Below are positions 24,039 to 31,160 of a stretch of 64,000 nucleotides of DNA, piece by piece. Under the pieces are notes generated by a model that searched no databases, was not told the DNA's origin, and saw only the letters and a list, made by a program, of their open reading frames with translations. The stretch covers positions 1-64,000 of the forward strand of contig NZ_PQSQ01000013.1 in assembly GCF_002920575.1 (NCBI RefSeq). The letters run 5' to 3'. Numbering within the stretch: the stretch's first letter is position 1; each line of letters begins with the position of its first letter. Made by a program: the position numbers and the translations under genes. The stretch is from Streptomyces sp. Ru73. GTDB taxonomy: Bacteria; Actinomycetota; Actinomycetes; Streptomycetales; Streptomycetaceae.

Positions 24039-25457
24039 TCAGGCCAGGCCCTTGAGCATGCCGTGCCAGTAGAACTGCGGGAGCCCGTACCGCTTGAGGA
24101 ACCACATGTCCGTCCGCTCCTTCGCCGTGTCCACGAAGGGCACCGAAGGAGCGGGCTTCAGCTCGTAGTCGAACTCCGCCAGCAGCATCTTGTGGCGCGC
24201 GGTGACCAGCGGGCAGGACGTGTACCCGTCGTACCGGGCCCGTGGCGGCCGGCCGCGCAGCGAGTCCCGGAGGTTGGCGACCAGCACCGGGGCCTGCTTG
24301 CGTACCGCCGCGCCGGTCTTGGACGTCGGGAGGTTCGCCACGTCCCCGAGCGCGAATATCTCCGGATGGTCCGGGTGCTGGAGCGTCGCCGGGTCGGCCT
24401 TCACATAGCCGAAGGGCGAGTCCGGGTCGGCCAGCGGCCCGCCGGCTATCCACTCGGGGGCCGCCTGCGGGGGCACGGCGTGCAGCAGGTCGTAGGAGAG
24501 CGTCTCCTTGTCGCCGGTCGCGTGGTTCACGATCACCGCCTCGCGGTTCGCGCCGTCCACGGAGACCATCTCCGACCGCAGTCGCACCTCGATGCCGTAC
24601 CGCAGTGCCACGTCCTCCAGGACCCGGCCGAACTCCGGCACCTTGAACATGGCCGTCTCGGGCAGCACGAGGACGACCCGTATGCGGTCCAGCACGCCAC
24701 GCTTGCGCCAGTGGTCGGCGGCCAGGTACGCGATCTTCTGCGGCGCGCCCCCGCACTTCACCGGCCCCGCCGGCATCGTGAACAGCGCCGTGCCGCTCTT
24801 CATGCCGCGGATCAGCTCCCAGGTCAGCGGCGCCAGCTCGGGCAGGTAGTTGCTGGTCACGCCGTTGTGGCCGAGGGCCTGCGCGAGGCCGGGCACGCCG
24901 TCGGGGTCCAGCCGCAGCCCGGGCGCGAGCACCAGCCGGTCGTACGAGACGGTCCGGCCCGACGCGGTACCGACCGTGCGGCCGGCCGGGTCGACGGACA
25001 CCGCGGCCTCCCGCAGCCAGTGCACGCCGGCCGGCATCACCTCGGCCTCGGTGCGTAACGAGGCCCGCAGCGGGGCCTGGCCGCCGCCGACCAGCGTCCA
25101 CAGCGGCTGGTACCAGTGCGTGCCGGAGGGCTCCAGCACCGCCACGTCCGGCGCCCCGGCCCGCCGCAGCCGCGCGGCCACGGTGATCCCGGCGGTACCG
25201 CCCCCGACGATGACGATGCCGTGATGCTCCCGAGCCCGGTCCCCGGACGACGCCACCGGCCGCCCGCCCGGGCCGGGACTCCCTGCCGAGGCGGGCTTGT
25301 CGGTCGGTGAGGGCTTCCCGGCCGGGGCAGGGTTGTCGGTTGGTGAGGGCCTTCCGGCCGGGGTGGGGCTTCCGGCCGGGGACGGCTTCCCGGATGTGGT
25401 CGGGCTCCCGGTCGGGGACGACGGCTTCTCGGACGGGTCGTGGGGTGAGGTGGACAT
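24039..25457 (-). CDS. Sulfide:quinone oxidoreductase-like flavoprotein
   Basis: A 472-residue FAD enzyme that would oxidise sulfide and pass electrons to quinone. A Pro/Ser/Gly-rich N-terminal tail of about 75 residues, built from repeated GKPSPTD-like units, precedes the Rossmann motif IVIVGGGTAGITVAARL. Later come AVLEPSGTHWYQPLWTLVGGG, MPAGPVKCGGAPQKIAY with one Cys, FALGDVANLPTSKTGAAVRKQ (second FAD motif), and GYTSCPLVTARHKMLLAEFDY with the second Cys, as in SQOR-type enzymes. A longer frame upstream was rejected because GGAGG lies before the ATG at 25457. The low-complexity tail is unusual and has no signal peptide. Confidence 0.83.
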   Translation of the reverse strand: MSTSPHDPSEKPSSPTGSPTTSGKPSPAGSPTPAGRPSPTDNPAPAGKPSPTDKPASAGSPGPGGRPVASSGDRAREHHGIVIVGGGTAGITVAARLRRAGAPDVAVLEPSGTHWYQPLWTLVGGGQAPLRASLRTEAEVMPAGVHWLREAAVSVDPAGRTVGTASGRTVSYDRLVLAPGLRLDPDGVPGLAQALGHNGVTSNYLPELAPLTWELIRGMKSGTALFTMPAGPVKCGGAPQKIAYLAADHWRKRGVLDRIRVVLVLPETAMFKVPEFGRVLEDVALRYGIEVRLRSEMVSVDGANREAVIVNHATGDKETLSYDLLHAVPPQAAPEWIAGGPLADPDSPFGYVKADPATLQHPDHPEIFALGDVANLPTSKTGAAVRKQAPVLVANLRDSLRGRPPRARYDGYTSCPLVTARHKMLLAEFDYELKPAPSVPFVDTAKERTDMWFLKRYGLPQFYWHGMLKGLA

Positions 25458-25920
25458 GCGTGCCTCCAGGGGCGAGGGAACGGTGCGTCCGTCGGACCCG
25501 GGTCCGGCCCGGCTCCGGCGGGTTGCCCACAGACTTCCAGGACCGGCCCGCCCGGACGAGGCCGCACCAGGCCGACCCGCGACGGTCACGCGGAGGGTGT
25601 GGCGAGCCCGGGTCGGGCCGGGGCCCGGGCCGAGGGCGGGGACGGCGCGGCTTCCACGGTCGGCTTGGCGGTCCCGGTCGGCGCTGCCTGCCCGCGCTGC
25701 CTGCCCGCGCGCCGCCTGCCCGCCGGAGTGGCATGAGCCCGCTTGCGAGGTCTCCGGGCGACCCGGCTCTGTGCTCGGTGCCCTGGACACGGTCGGCGTA
25801 GCGGTTACGGTGTGGGGGCGGGCGAGCGGCCGGCGCCCGGCCGGAGGACCGGAGGACAGCTGCTGAGGGCATCAATCGCGCGTTCAACGAACGTTGATCG
25901 GCGAGTTCGATGCTGAGCGC
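25458..25920. other. Intergenic region, 463 bp, containing an operator-like palindrome
   Basis: No credible gene is seen. The middle is GC-rich with a duplicated word CTGCCTGCCCGCGC near 25685-25715. The right end, just before the AMP-binding fragment, contains the perfect palindrome at 25884-25897. The SQR-like gene's ribosome site lies at the left end. Confidence 0.55.
25884..25897. promoter_or_regulatory. Palindrome TCAACG-AA-CGTTGA
   Basis: The two 6-bp arms are exact reverse complements. It sits 24 bp before the ATG of the AMP-binding fragment, in position to block transcription or translation initiation. The cognate regulator is unknown. Confidence 0.5.
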
Positions 25921-26466
25921 ATGTTGCGCCGTGTTCCCTCCGAGCCCGCTGACCCGAGCCTCGTTCCGCACCCGACGCACCCGGCCAAGCCTGCACTGAG
26001 CTGGGCCGGAGAGCTGGGCCGCGTCGAGGAGCTGACCCACGATCAGCTGATCGACCGGTCGGCACGGGCAGCCACCGTCCTGGCCCGCTTCGGTATTCGG
26101 GCCGGTGACCGGGTGGCCGTCCATCTGCCCCTGGTGCCCGAGTCGGTGATCGCCACGCTCGCCTGCGGCCGTATCGACGCCGTACGCACCACCCTGCCGG
26201 TCTCCCTGAGGCCCGCCGAGCTCACCGCCCGGCTGCGGGACTCCGGGGCGAGCGTCGTGATCACCGCCGACGCCGGCTTCTGGGACGGCGCGGTGCGCCC
26301 GGTCAAGGCCGCGGTCGACCGGGCCCTGGCCGGCGGCGGCACGGAGGTGCGGACGGTACTCGTCGTGAGCCGCTGCCCCCGCCCGGTCGCCTGGCACCCG
26401 GGCCGCGACCACTGGTGGCACGAGTCGCTCGCCGCCGCAGGAGGCGGTCGTACCCTGGAGGGGTGA
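25921..26466 (+). CDS. N-terminal fragment of an acyl/acetyl-CoA synthetase-like AMP-binding protein
   Basis: A 181-residue protein matching only the first third of the adenylating-enzyme fold: LTHDQLIDRSARAATVLARFGIRAGDRVAVHLPLVPESVIATLACGRIDA, then LSARLRDSGASVVITADAGF-like and RTVLVVSRCPRP segments, ending WHPGRDHWWHESL. The AMP-binding P-loop (SSGTTG-type), the core motifs and the C-terminal domain are all missing, so no adenylation can be expected. It ends by overlapping the next gene's GTG in GTGA, so it is maintained as part of a coupled pair rather than decayed. A TTG at 25894 is an alternative start. It may be a regulatory remnant or a dedicated short form. Confidence 0.6.
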   Translation: MLRRVPSEPADPSLVPHPTHPAKPALSWAGELGRVEELTHDQLIDRSARAATVLARFGIRAGDRVAVHLPLVPESVIATLACGRIDAVRTTLPVSLRPAELTARLRDSGASVVITADAGFWDGAVRPVKAAVDRALAGGGTEVRTVLVVSRCPRPVAWHPGRDHWWHESLAAAGGGRTLEG

Positions 26467-26678
26467 GTGAGAACGCGGATGCCGCAACCGAGAACGAGGG
26501 CCGGCCGAGCCCGGGCGAGAACCGGCCCGGAGCTGCCGCGTTGATCTTCGATGATCCGCTGGACCAGCAGTCGGCCGACGACACGGACCGCGGCTGGGGC
26601 GAGCGCCCAGGTCCCGGCAGCAGCAGCGCGGCCGACCTCGCCCGCTTCCTGGACGAAAAGCCGCCCCACCACATCTGA
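26463..26678 (+). CDS. Small conserved-type acidic protein
   Basis: A 71-residue hydrophilic protein starting at a GTG that overlaps the stop of the AMP-binding fragment. It is acidic in the middle (LIFDDPLDQQSADDTDRGWGERP) and ends in ADLARFLDEKPPHHI. From memory, small Streptomyces proteins with a similar RFLDEKPPHH-like ending exist, but no function is known to me. Translational coupling ties it to the upstream fragment. Confidence 0.65.
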   Translation: MSENADAATENEGRPSPGENRPGAAALIFDDPLDQQSADDTDRGWGERPGPGSSSAADLARFLDEKPPHHI

Positions 26679-26848
26679 CGGCCCCGGCGCCAGCAAGCCC
26701 TGCGCTGACAAGCCCTGCGCCGGCAAGCCCGGTGGCCGCGGCACCCCGCTCCGGCGGTCGCCCGACGCCCCGGCTCGACGCCCGTCCGGCGTCCCGCACC
26801 GACGGCAGTCCGGCAGTCCGCGCCGACGGGGTCGCGGGGGCCGCGGGG

Positions 26849-26962
26849 GACCGCTCCCAGGGCGGTCCGTACAGCATCTTTCGCCGCGGCCAGAAGAACC
26901 GCTCCCACGGCGGTCCCCGGGACCGCTCCCGCGGTGGTGCTCAGAACCGCTCCCGCGGTGGT
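26849..26962. repeat. Hairpin-forming 24-bp repeats (ACCGCTCCC core)
   Basis: Cores start at 26898, 26922 and 26946 with a strict 24-bp period, plus an outlying copy at 26850. The arms ACCGC and GCGGT within each unit allow a small hairpin. On the plus strand they would encode 8-residue RSRGGPEQ-like repeats, but no gene start supports that. Confidence 0.7.
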
Positions 26963-27016
26963 CCCGAGCAGCGCGTTCGGCGTGCTCCGGCTTCGGGGAG
27001 CCACGCTCGCTGAAGC

Positions 27017-27044
27017 CCGGGGCACAACGGGTGCGGTGCCCCGG
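27017..27044 (-). terminator. Possible terminator downstream of mscL
   Basis: CCGGGGCAC and GTGCCCCGG form a perfect 9-bp stem with a 10-base loop, about 60 bp after the mscL stop on the minus strand. There is no U tract. Confidence 0.45.
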
Positions 27045-27103
27045 AGAACCGCGGTCGCGGCTGTCCGGGGCACCGCCTTCGCCGCGCGGGGCGGCCGCGT
27101 GCG

Positions 27104-27622
27104 TCAGTCCTGCGACTTCTCCGTGGAGACGGGGGCCGGGATCGTCCCCACGCCGGCGCCCGCGACGGGCTCCTCGCCGGTCCGCTGGCTGACCAGGGCG
27201 TCGCGGATCTGCATCAGCAGCTCGACCTCGGTCGGGTCCACCGGACCCTCCTCCACCGGCTTCTTGGCGTCCTGACGCGCCTTCCACTTGTTCATCGGAA
27301 GGATCATGAGGAAGTAGACGACCGCTGCGGTGATCAGGAAGGTCAGCGCGGCGCTGAGCACCGAACCCCACAGGATGTAGATCCCGTCGGTGAACTCGCC
27401 GGTCTTCTTGTCGACGGGGCAGGTGGTCAGGCAGGTCTTGTAGTGGTCCAGGTTCTGCGACCCGAGCGCACCGACGATCGGGTTGATGACGCCCTTCACC
27501 ACGGCGTTCACGATGTTGGTGAACGCGGCTCCGACCACGACGGCAACCGCAAGTTCGACCACGTTGCCGCGCATCAGGAATTCCTTGAATCCCTGCAGGA
27601 CGCCGTTCTTCTCGTCGCTCAC
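27104..27622 (-). CDS. mscL: Large-conductance mechanosensitive channel MscL
   Basis: A 172-residue homopentameric membrane channel that opens under hypo-osmotic stress. It has the N-terminal amphipathic helix GVLQGFKEFLMRGNVVELAVAVVVGAAF (helix 1), then INPIVGALGSQNLD, and the second membrane helix AALTFLITAAVVYFLMILPMN followed by KWKARQ. The periplasmic loop contains two Cys (CLTTCP), an actinobacterial oddity that could form a disulfide. It is longer than the 136-150 residues of other bacteria because of an acidic C-terminal tail. The GTG at 27622 was chosen over one at 27655 because AAAGAGG lies upstream and VSDEKNGV is the natural start. Confidence 0.93.
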   Translation of the reverse strand: MSDEKNGVLQGFKEFLMRGNVVELAVAVVVGAAFTNIVNAVVKGVINPIVGALGSQNLDHYKTCLTTCPVDKKTGEFTDGIYILWGSVLSAALTFLITAAVVYFLMILPMNKWKARQDAKKPVEEGPVDPTEVELLMQIRDALVSQRTGEEPVAGAGVGTIPAPVSTEKSQD

Positions 27623-27765
27623 CTGACAGCCTCTTTCCACACTTACTACGGACACCGTGCCCGTCCGGGGCAGCGGCGCAACTTACGGCGAGGTGGGGCA
27701 CAGCTGTCCAAGGGACCGAAAGGGACCGGGGGATGGACGGAGCGTCAGTACGGGTCAGCATGGCG

Positions 27766-28086
27766 TTACCGCCGTACCGGGTGAAATCGCCACATTGCGA
27801 CACCGGTGGCTGCCCCACCGTTCGCAACAGTTTCGCGTGCCTCTTGCGTATCGGCCAGTAGAACGGAACGGCCGAAACCGCCCGCGGCGCGTGTTTCACC
27901 GGGTGGCGAGGCGATCGCGAGCGCGGCCGCCATGGCCGCCAGGCCAGCGGAAATGGCGTACCAGCGGATCTTCGGCAGGCTTGCGAGCCGGCGTCGCGCG
28001 CCGCCGATGCGGAATGGCTCGAAGTGCGGAACTTCACACAACGGGGGTGTCGGCAACGGGAGATTGTTGTATGGGGAGGTAGTCAT
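27766..28086 (-). pseudogene. Probable remnant of a SAF/CpaB-like membrane protein
   Basis: A 106-residue frame. The N-terminus (PPLCEVPHFEPF, RRRLASLPKIRWYAISAGLAAMAAALAIAS) resembles the first part of the SAF-domain (CpaB/RcpC-like) membrane proteins that often precede mscL in Streptomyces, as I recall. After the single membrane helix, the protein ends within about 40 residues in unrelated sequence (EARETVANGGAATGVAMW), so the SAF domain is missing. This suggests a 3' truncation or deletion, but a genuine short protein cannot be excluded. The ATG at 28086 is preferred over a GTG at 28095. It lies between mtnP and mscL on the same strand. Confidence 0.5.
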
Positions 28087-28390
28087 TTCGGTCACCGCCG
28101 GAGAAAGGGGATTTTGCGCCCGGCGTCGGTGCGCCGGGCCGTCGGACGAGACAACCCTGACCGAATCCGGCGGAAGCCGCCGGGGGCTGTGGACAACCGG
28201 AGCGGCTACTCGTCGGCTGTGGACATCTCCGTCACCCCTCGGGCGATTCCCGCGGTGCTGTAGGCGGGTAGGCGGTGAGGGCGGGTGGGCACGCCCCGCC
28301 CGCCACCCCGCCCGCGTACGCCGCCCCTGCCCGCCGCACGCCCCGTCCGCCGTAAGCCGCCTCGCTCCCCGCCGCGCGCGAGCGTGTTCG
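28087..28390. other. Intergenic region, 304 bp, with two DnaA-box-like 9-mers
   Basis: No gene is seen. TGTGGACAA at 28188-28196 and TGTGGACAT at 28218-28226 match the Streptomyces DnaA box in reverse orientation (TTGTCCACA, ATGTCCACA). The rest is GC-rich spacer between mtnP and the CpaB-like remnant. Confidence 0.55.
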
Positions 28391-29224
28391 CTACGGCAGC
28401 TCGATCCCCAGCTCGCGGTCTCCGAGTGCCGCGGCGCAGGCGCAGTCGCGGGCCGTGGTCGCCGGGAGGGCCGCCACCGCGTCGAAGAGGACCTCGCGCA
28501 GGCGGCCGATGTTCTCGGCGAAGACCCGCAGCACCTCGTCGTGCGAGACGCCGGCGCCCGCCTCGCTGCCCGCGTCCAGGTCCGTGACCAGGGCCAGCGA
28601 CGTGTAGCAGAGGCCCAGTTCGCGGGCGAGGACGGCTTCGGGGTGGCCCGTCATGCCGACCACCGACCAGCCCTGCGCGGCGTGCCAGCGGGACTCGGCG
28701 CGGGTGGAGAAGCGCGGGCCCTCGACGACCACGAGCGTGCCGCCGTCGACCGGCTCCCAGCCGCGTCCGCGTGCCGCGTCGACGGCGACCCGGCGCCCGG
28801 CGGCGCAGTACGGGTCGGCGAAGGCGGTGTGCACCACGGCGGGCATGCTGCCGTCCGGGAGCGGCACCCCGTCGAAGTACGTCTGCGCGCGGGTCTTCGT
28901 ACGGTCCACGAGCTGGTCCGGTACGAGGAGCGTGCCCGGCCCGTACTCGGGGCGCAGGCCGCCGACCGCGCACGGCCCGAGGACCTGGCGGACGCCGGCC
29001 GCGCGCAGCGCCCAGAGGTTGGCGCGGTAGTTGATGCGGTGCGGCGGGAGGTGGTGGCCGCGGCCGTGCCGGGGCAGGAAGGCGACCTGCCGGCCGGCGA
29101 CCTCCCCGAGGAAGAGCGAGTCGCTGGGCGGTCCGTACGGGGTGTCGACCGTGACCTCGGTCACCGCGTCGAGGAAGGAGTAGAAGCCCGAACCGCCGAT
29201 TACGCCGATCTCCGCGTCAGCCAT
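28391..29224 (-). CDS. mtnP: S-methyl-5'-thioadenosine phosphorylase
   Basis: A 277-residue purine nucleoside phosphorylase-family enzyme that splits methylthioadenosine into adenine and methylthioribose 1-phosphate for methionine salvage. Motifs are IGVIGGSGFYSFL at the N-terminus, VAFLPRHGRGHHLPPHRINYRANLWALRAAGV (phosphate and subunit loop), VDGGTLVVVEGPRFSTRAES (family signature), and SVVGMTGHPEAVLARELGLCYTSLALVTD. It is typical in length. An upstream ATG-like start at 29257 was rejected because MADAEIGVIGG is the conserved beginning. It lies beside an FmdB-type gene on the same strand. Confidence 0.93.
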   Translation of the reverse strand: MADAEIGVIGGSGFYSFLDAVTEVTVDTPYGPPSDSLFLGEVAGRQVAFLPRHGRGHHLPPHRINYRANLWALRAAGVRQVLGPCAVGGLRPEYGPGTLLVPDQLVDRTKTRAQTYFDGVPLPDGSMPAVVHTAFADPYCAAGRRVAVDAARGRGWEPVDGGTLVVVEGPRFSTRAESRWHAAQGWSVVGMTGHPEAVLARELGLCYTSLALVTDLDAGSEAGAGVSHDEVLRVFAENIGRLREVLFDAVAALPATTARDCACAAALGDRELGIELP

Positions 29225-29391
29225 GGCGGTCAGATTAGCCCTCGCCCCCGCGCACATGGGGCGCGTCGCGGTGACGAAGTGATGACGGATGACGGGTGAC
29301 GACGTTCAGGGGGCAGCGGGCGGCCACGGCGCCGGGTGGCGGCGGCCCGGCGAACCGGACGACCTCGGCACCGTTCCCCGCCCGAAACGCA

Positions 29392-29425
29392 CGAGGCCCC
29401 GCCGGGCACGGCCGGCGGGGCCTCG
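29392..29425. terminator. Terminator downstream of the FmdB-type gene
   Basis: CGAGGCCCCGCCGG and CCGGCGGGGCCTCG form a perfect 14-bp stem with a 6-base loop, 15 bp beyond the stop at 29440 on the minus strand. Confidence 0.82.
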
Positions 29426-29439
29426 TGGAAGTGCGGCTG

Positions 29440-29763
29440 TCAGGCGGCCGAGCTGCTGCTCGACGCGGTGGTGGAGCTGCTGCTCGACGTGGTCGAGGAG
29501 GAGCTCGACGACGTGCTGTCGGAGCCGCTCGACGACGAGGAGGACGAGCTCGACGCGGAGGACGCCGGGCTGCTGCTCGACGAGGAGCCGCGGCTGTCGT
29601 TCCGGTAGAAGCCGGAGCCCTTGAAGACGATGCCGACCGCCGAGAAGACCTTCTTCAGGCGCCCCTGGCAGCTGGGGCACTCGGTGAGCGCGTCATCGGT
29701 GAACTTCTGCACGGCCTCGAGGCCCTCGCCGCACTCGGTGCACTGGTACTGGTAGGTCGGCAC
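29440..29763 (-). CDS. FmdB family zinc-ribbon protein with poly-serine tail (Ruc-like)
   Basis: A 107-residue protein. Residues 1-50 are the FmdB zinc ribbon: PTYQYQCTECG (Cys8, Cys11) and ECPSCQGRLKKVF (Cys29, Cys32). The whole C-terminal half is almost only serine with a few Ala, Thr, Asp and Gly, so surely disordered. In Mycobacterium tuberculosis the FmdB-type serine-rich protein Ruc (Rv0991c), a redox-regulated chaperone that acts after disulfide formation, sits in the same neighbourhood (mscL, cyclo-ligase, galU, moeA1). This is a likely homologue. AGGAGG precedes the GTG at 29763. A terminator follows. Confidence 0.85.
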   Translation of the reverse strand: MPTYQYQCTECGEGLEAVQKFTDDALTECPSCQGRLKKVFSAVGIVFKGSGFYRNDSRGSSSSSSPASSASSSSSSSSSGSDSTSSSSSSTTSSSSSTTASSSSSAA

Positions 29764-29831
29764 TTGTCTTCCTCCTGGCACTCTCACTCGATGAGTGCTA
29801 ACGACGATCCATAGTGCAGTATTCCGGCGCG

Positions 29832-31160
29832 TCAGTCCACTGTGACGGGGGCACGGTGACCGACTCCACGCGCTGCGACCCGTCCGTTGGCCGGCGGAAC
29901 CAGGCGCCCGCGCAGCGCCGCCAGCACCAGAAAGGCCAGCGCCGTACCGGCCAGCGGCACGAGGAATCCGGCGCTGGGCCCGAAGCGGTCGGCGAGCTGT
30001 CCGGCCGTCGTGGCGGCCGCGGCCTGCCCCAGCGCGACGGCGCCGGTCAGCCAGGTGAACGCCTCCGTACGCGCCGAGGCCGGCACCAGGGACTCGACCA
30101 GGGTGTAGCCGGTGATCAGGGCCGGGGCGATGCACAGGCCCACCAGGAGGCCGGTCGCGCCCAGCAGGGGCACGGCGGTGAGCGCCCACAGGGGCGTGGT
30201 GGCCAGCGCCAGCAGCCCGTAGGCGACCAGCAGCCGGCGGCGCGGACCGGTCTTCCAGGCGATCGCGCCGCACGCGATGCCCGCGGTCATGTTGCCCGCC
30301 GCGAAGATCCCGTACAGGACGCCGTTGATGCCCGGCTGCCCGATGGACTCGGTGAACGCCGTCAGCGAGACCTGCATGCCGCCGAAGACCGAACCGATGC
30401 CGAGGAACACCGCGATGAGTACCCGGACGCCGGGTACCGAGAGGGCCGAGGCGCGGGTTGTGCCGGCCTGCTTCGTGCGGTGCGCGGTCGGCTGGCTGCG
30501 GCGCTGCGCAGCGAAGAGCAGGCCGCCGGCCAGCGTCAGCACGGCCTCGGCGACCAGTCCGGCCGCCGGGTGGACGCCGGTGCACAGGGCCGTGGCCAGC
30601 ACCGGGCCCACCACGAAGGTGAACTCGTCGGTGACGGACTCGAAGGCCGCGGCGGTGGACATCAGGGGGCTGTCGCTCAGCCGCGCCGCCCACCGGGCGC
30701 GCACCATCGGGCCCACCTGGGGCGTCGAGGCGCCCGTGGGCACGGCGACGGCCAGCAGCGCCCACAGGGGCGCGTGCAGCAGGGCCAGGGTGATCAGTGC
30801 CGCCACGGAGGCGGCGTGCACGGCCACTCCGGGGAGCAGCACGGCGCGCTGCCCGAAGCGGTCGGCGAGCTTGCCGCTCTGCGGCGCGAACAGCGCCATC
30901 GAGACGCCGGTCGCGGCGGAGACGGCGCCCGCGGTGCCGAAAGAGCCGGTGGTGTGCTGGACCAGCAGGACGATGCCGATGGTGAGCATCGCGAAGGGCT
31001 GCCGGGCCAGGAAGCCGGGCAGGACGAACGTCCAGGCGCCCGGGGTGCGCAGGAGCTGCCCGTAGCCTGGGCGCCGGCCTGCGGAATTCTTCGCGGAAGC
31101 GCTCGTGGCACGCTCCGCCGCGTTCTCGACCGTTTCTGCGTTCTGGACCGTGGGTGCCAC
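29832..31160 (-). CDS. MFS transporter
   Basis: A 442-residue, probably 12-helix major facilitator protein. The first helices contain GAWTFVLPGFLARQPFAMLTIGIVLLVQHTTGSF. Motif A appears as GKLADRFGQRAVLLPG, and a second similar loop occurs in GQLADRFGPSAGFLVPLAGT near the end. The middle loop is basic (AAQRRSQPTAHRTKQ). Both ends are hydrophilic. The substrate is unknown; the topology suggests a small-molecule exporter of the drug-type MFS group. GTG start at 31160 with GGCGGAAAGG upstream. Upstream lies a 441-bp spacer with repeats. Confidence 0.88.
   Translation of the reverse strand: MAPTVQNAETVENAAERATSASAKNSAGRRPGYGQLLRTPGAWTFVLPGFLARQPFAMLTIGIVLLVQHTTGSFGTAGAVSAATGVSMALFAPQSGKLADRFGQRAVLLPGVAVHAASVAALITLALLHAPLWALLAVAVPTGASTPQVGPMVRARWAARLSDSPLMSTAAAFESVTDEFTFVVGPVLATALCTGVHPAAGLVAEAVLTLAGGLLFAAQRRSQPTAHRTKQAGTTRASALSVPGVRVLIAVFLGIGSVFGGMQVSLTAFTESIGQPGINGVLYGIFAAGNMTAGIACGAIAWKTGPRRRLLVAYGLLALATTPLWALTAVPLLGATGLLVGLCIAPALITGYTLVESLVPASARTEAFTWLTGAVALGQAAAATTAGQLADRFGPSAGFLVPLAGTALAFLVLAALRGRLVPPANGRVAARGVGHRAPVTVD

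Larger units (their letters stand above)
26679..27103. other. Intergenic region, 425 bp, with stem-forming repeats
   Basis: No gene is supported, although long frames cross it on both strands. It contains 24-bp repeats at 26849-26962 whose core can fold as short hairpins, a TGACAAGCCCTGCGC-type duplication near 26695, and a possible mscL terminator at 27017-27044. Confidence 0.55.

Noticed and set aside
23713..26877. A minus-strand frame of over 1000 codons across the SQR-like gene and its surroundings
   Set aside because: It overlaps the well-supported SQR-like and AMP-binding genes in other frames and has no ribosome site or recognisable domain.
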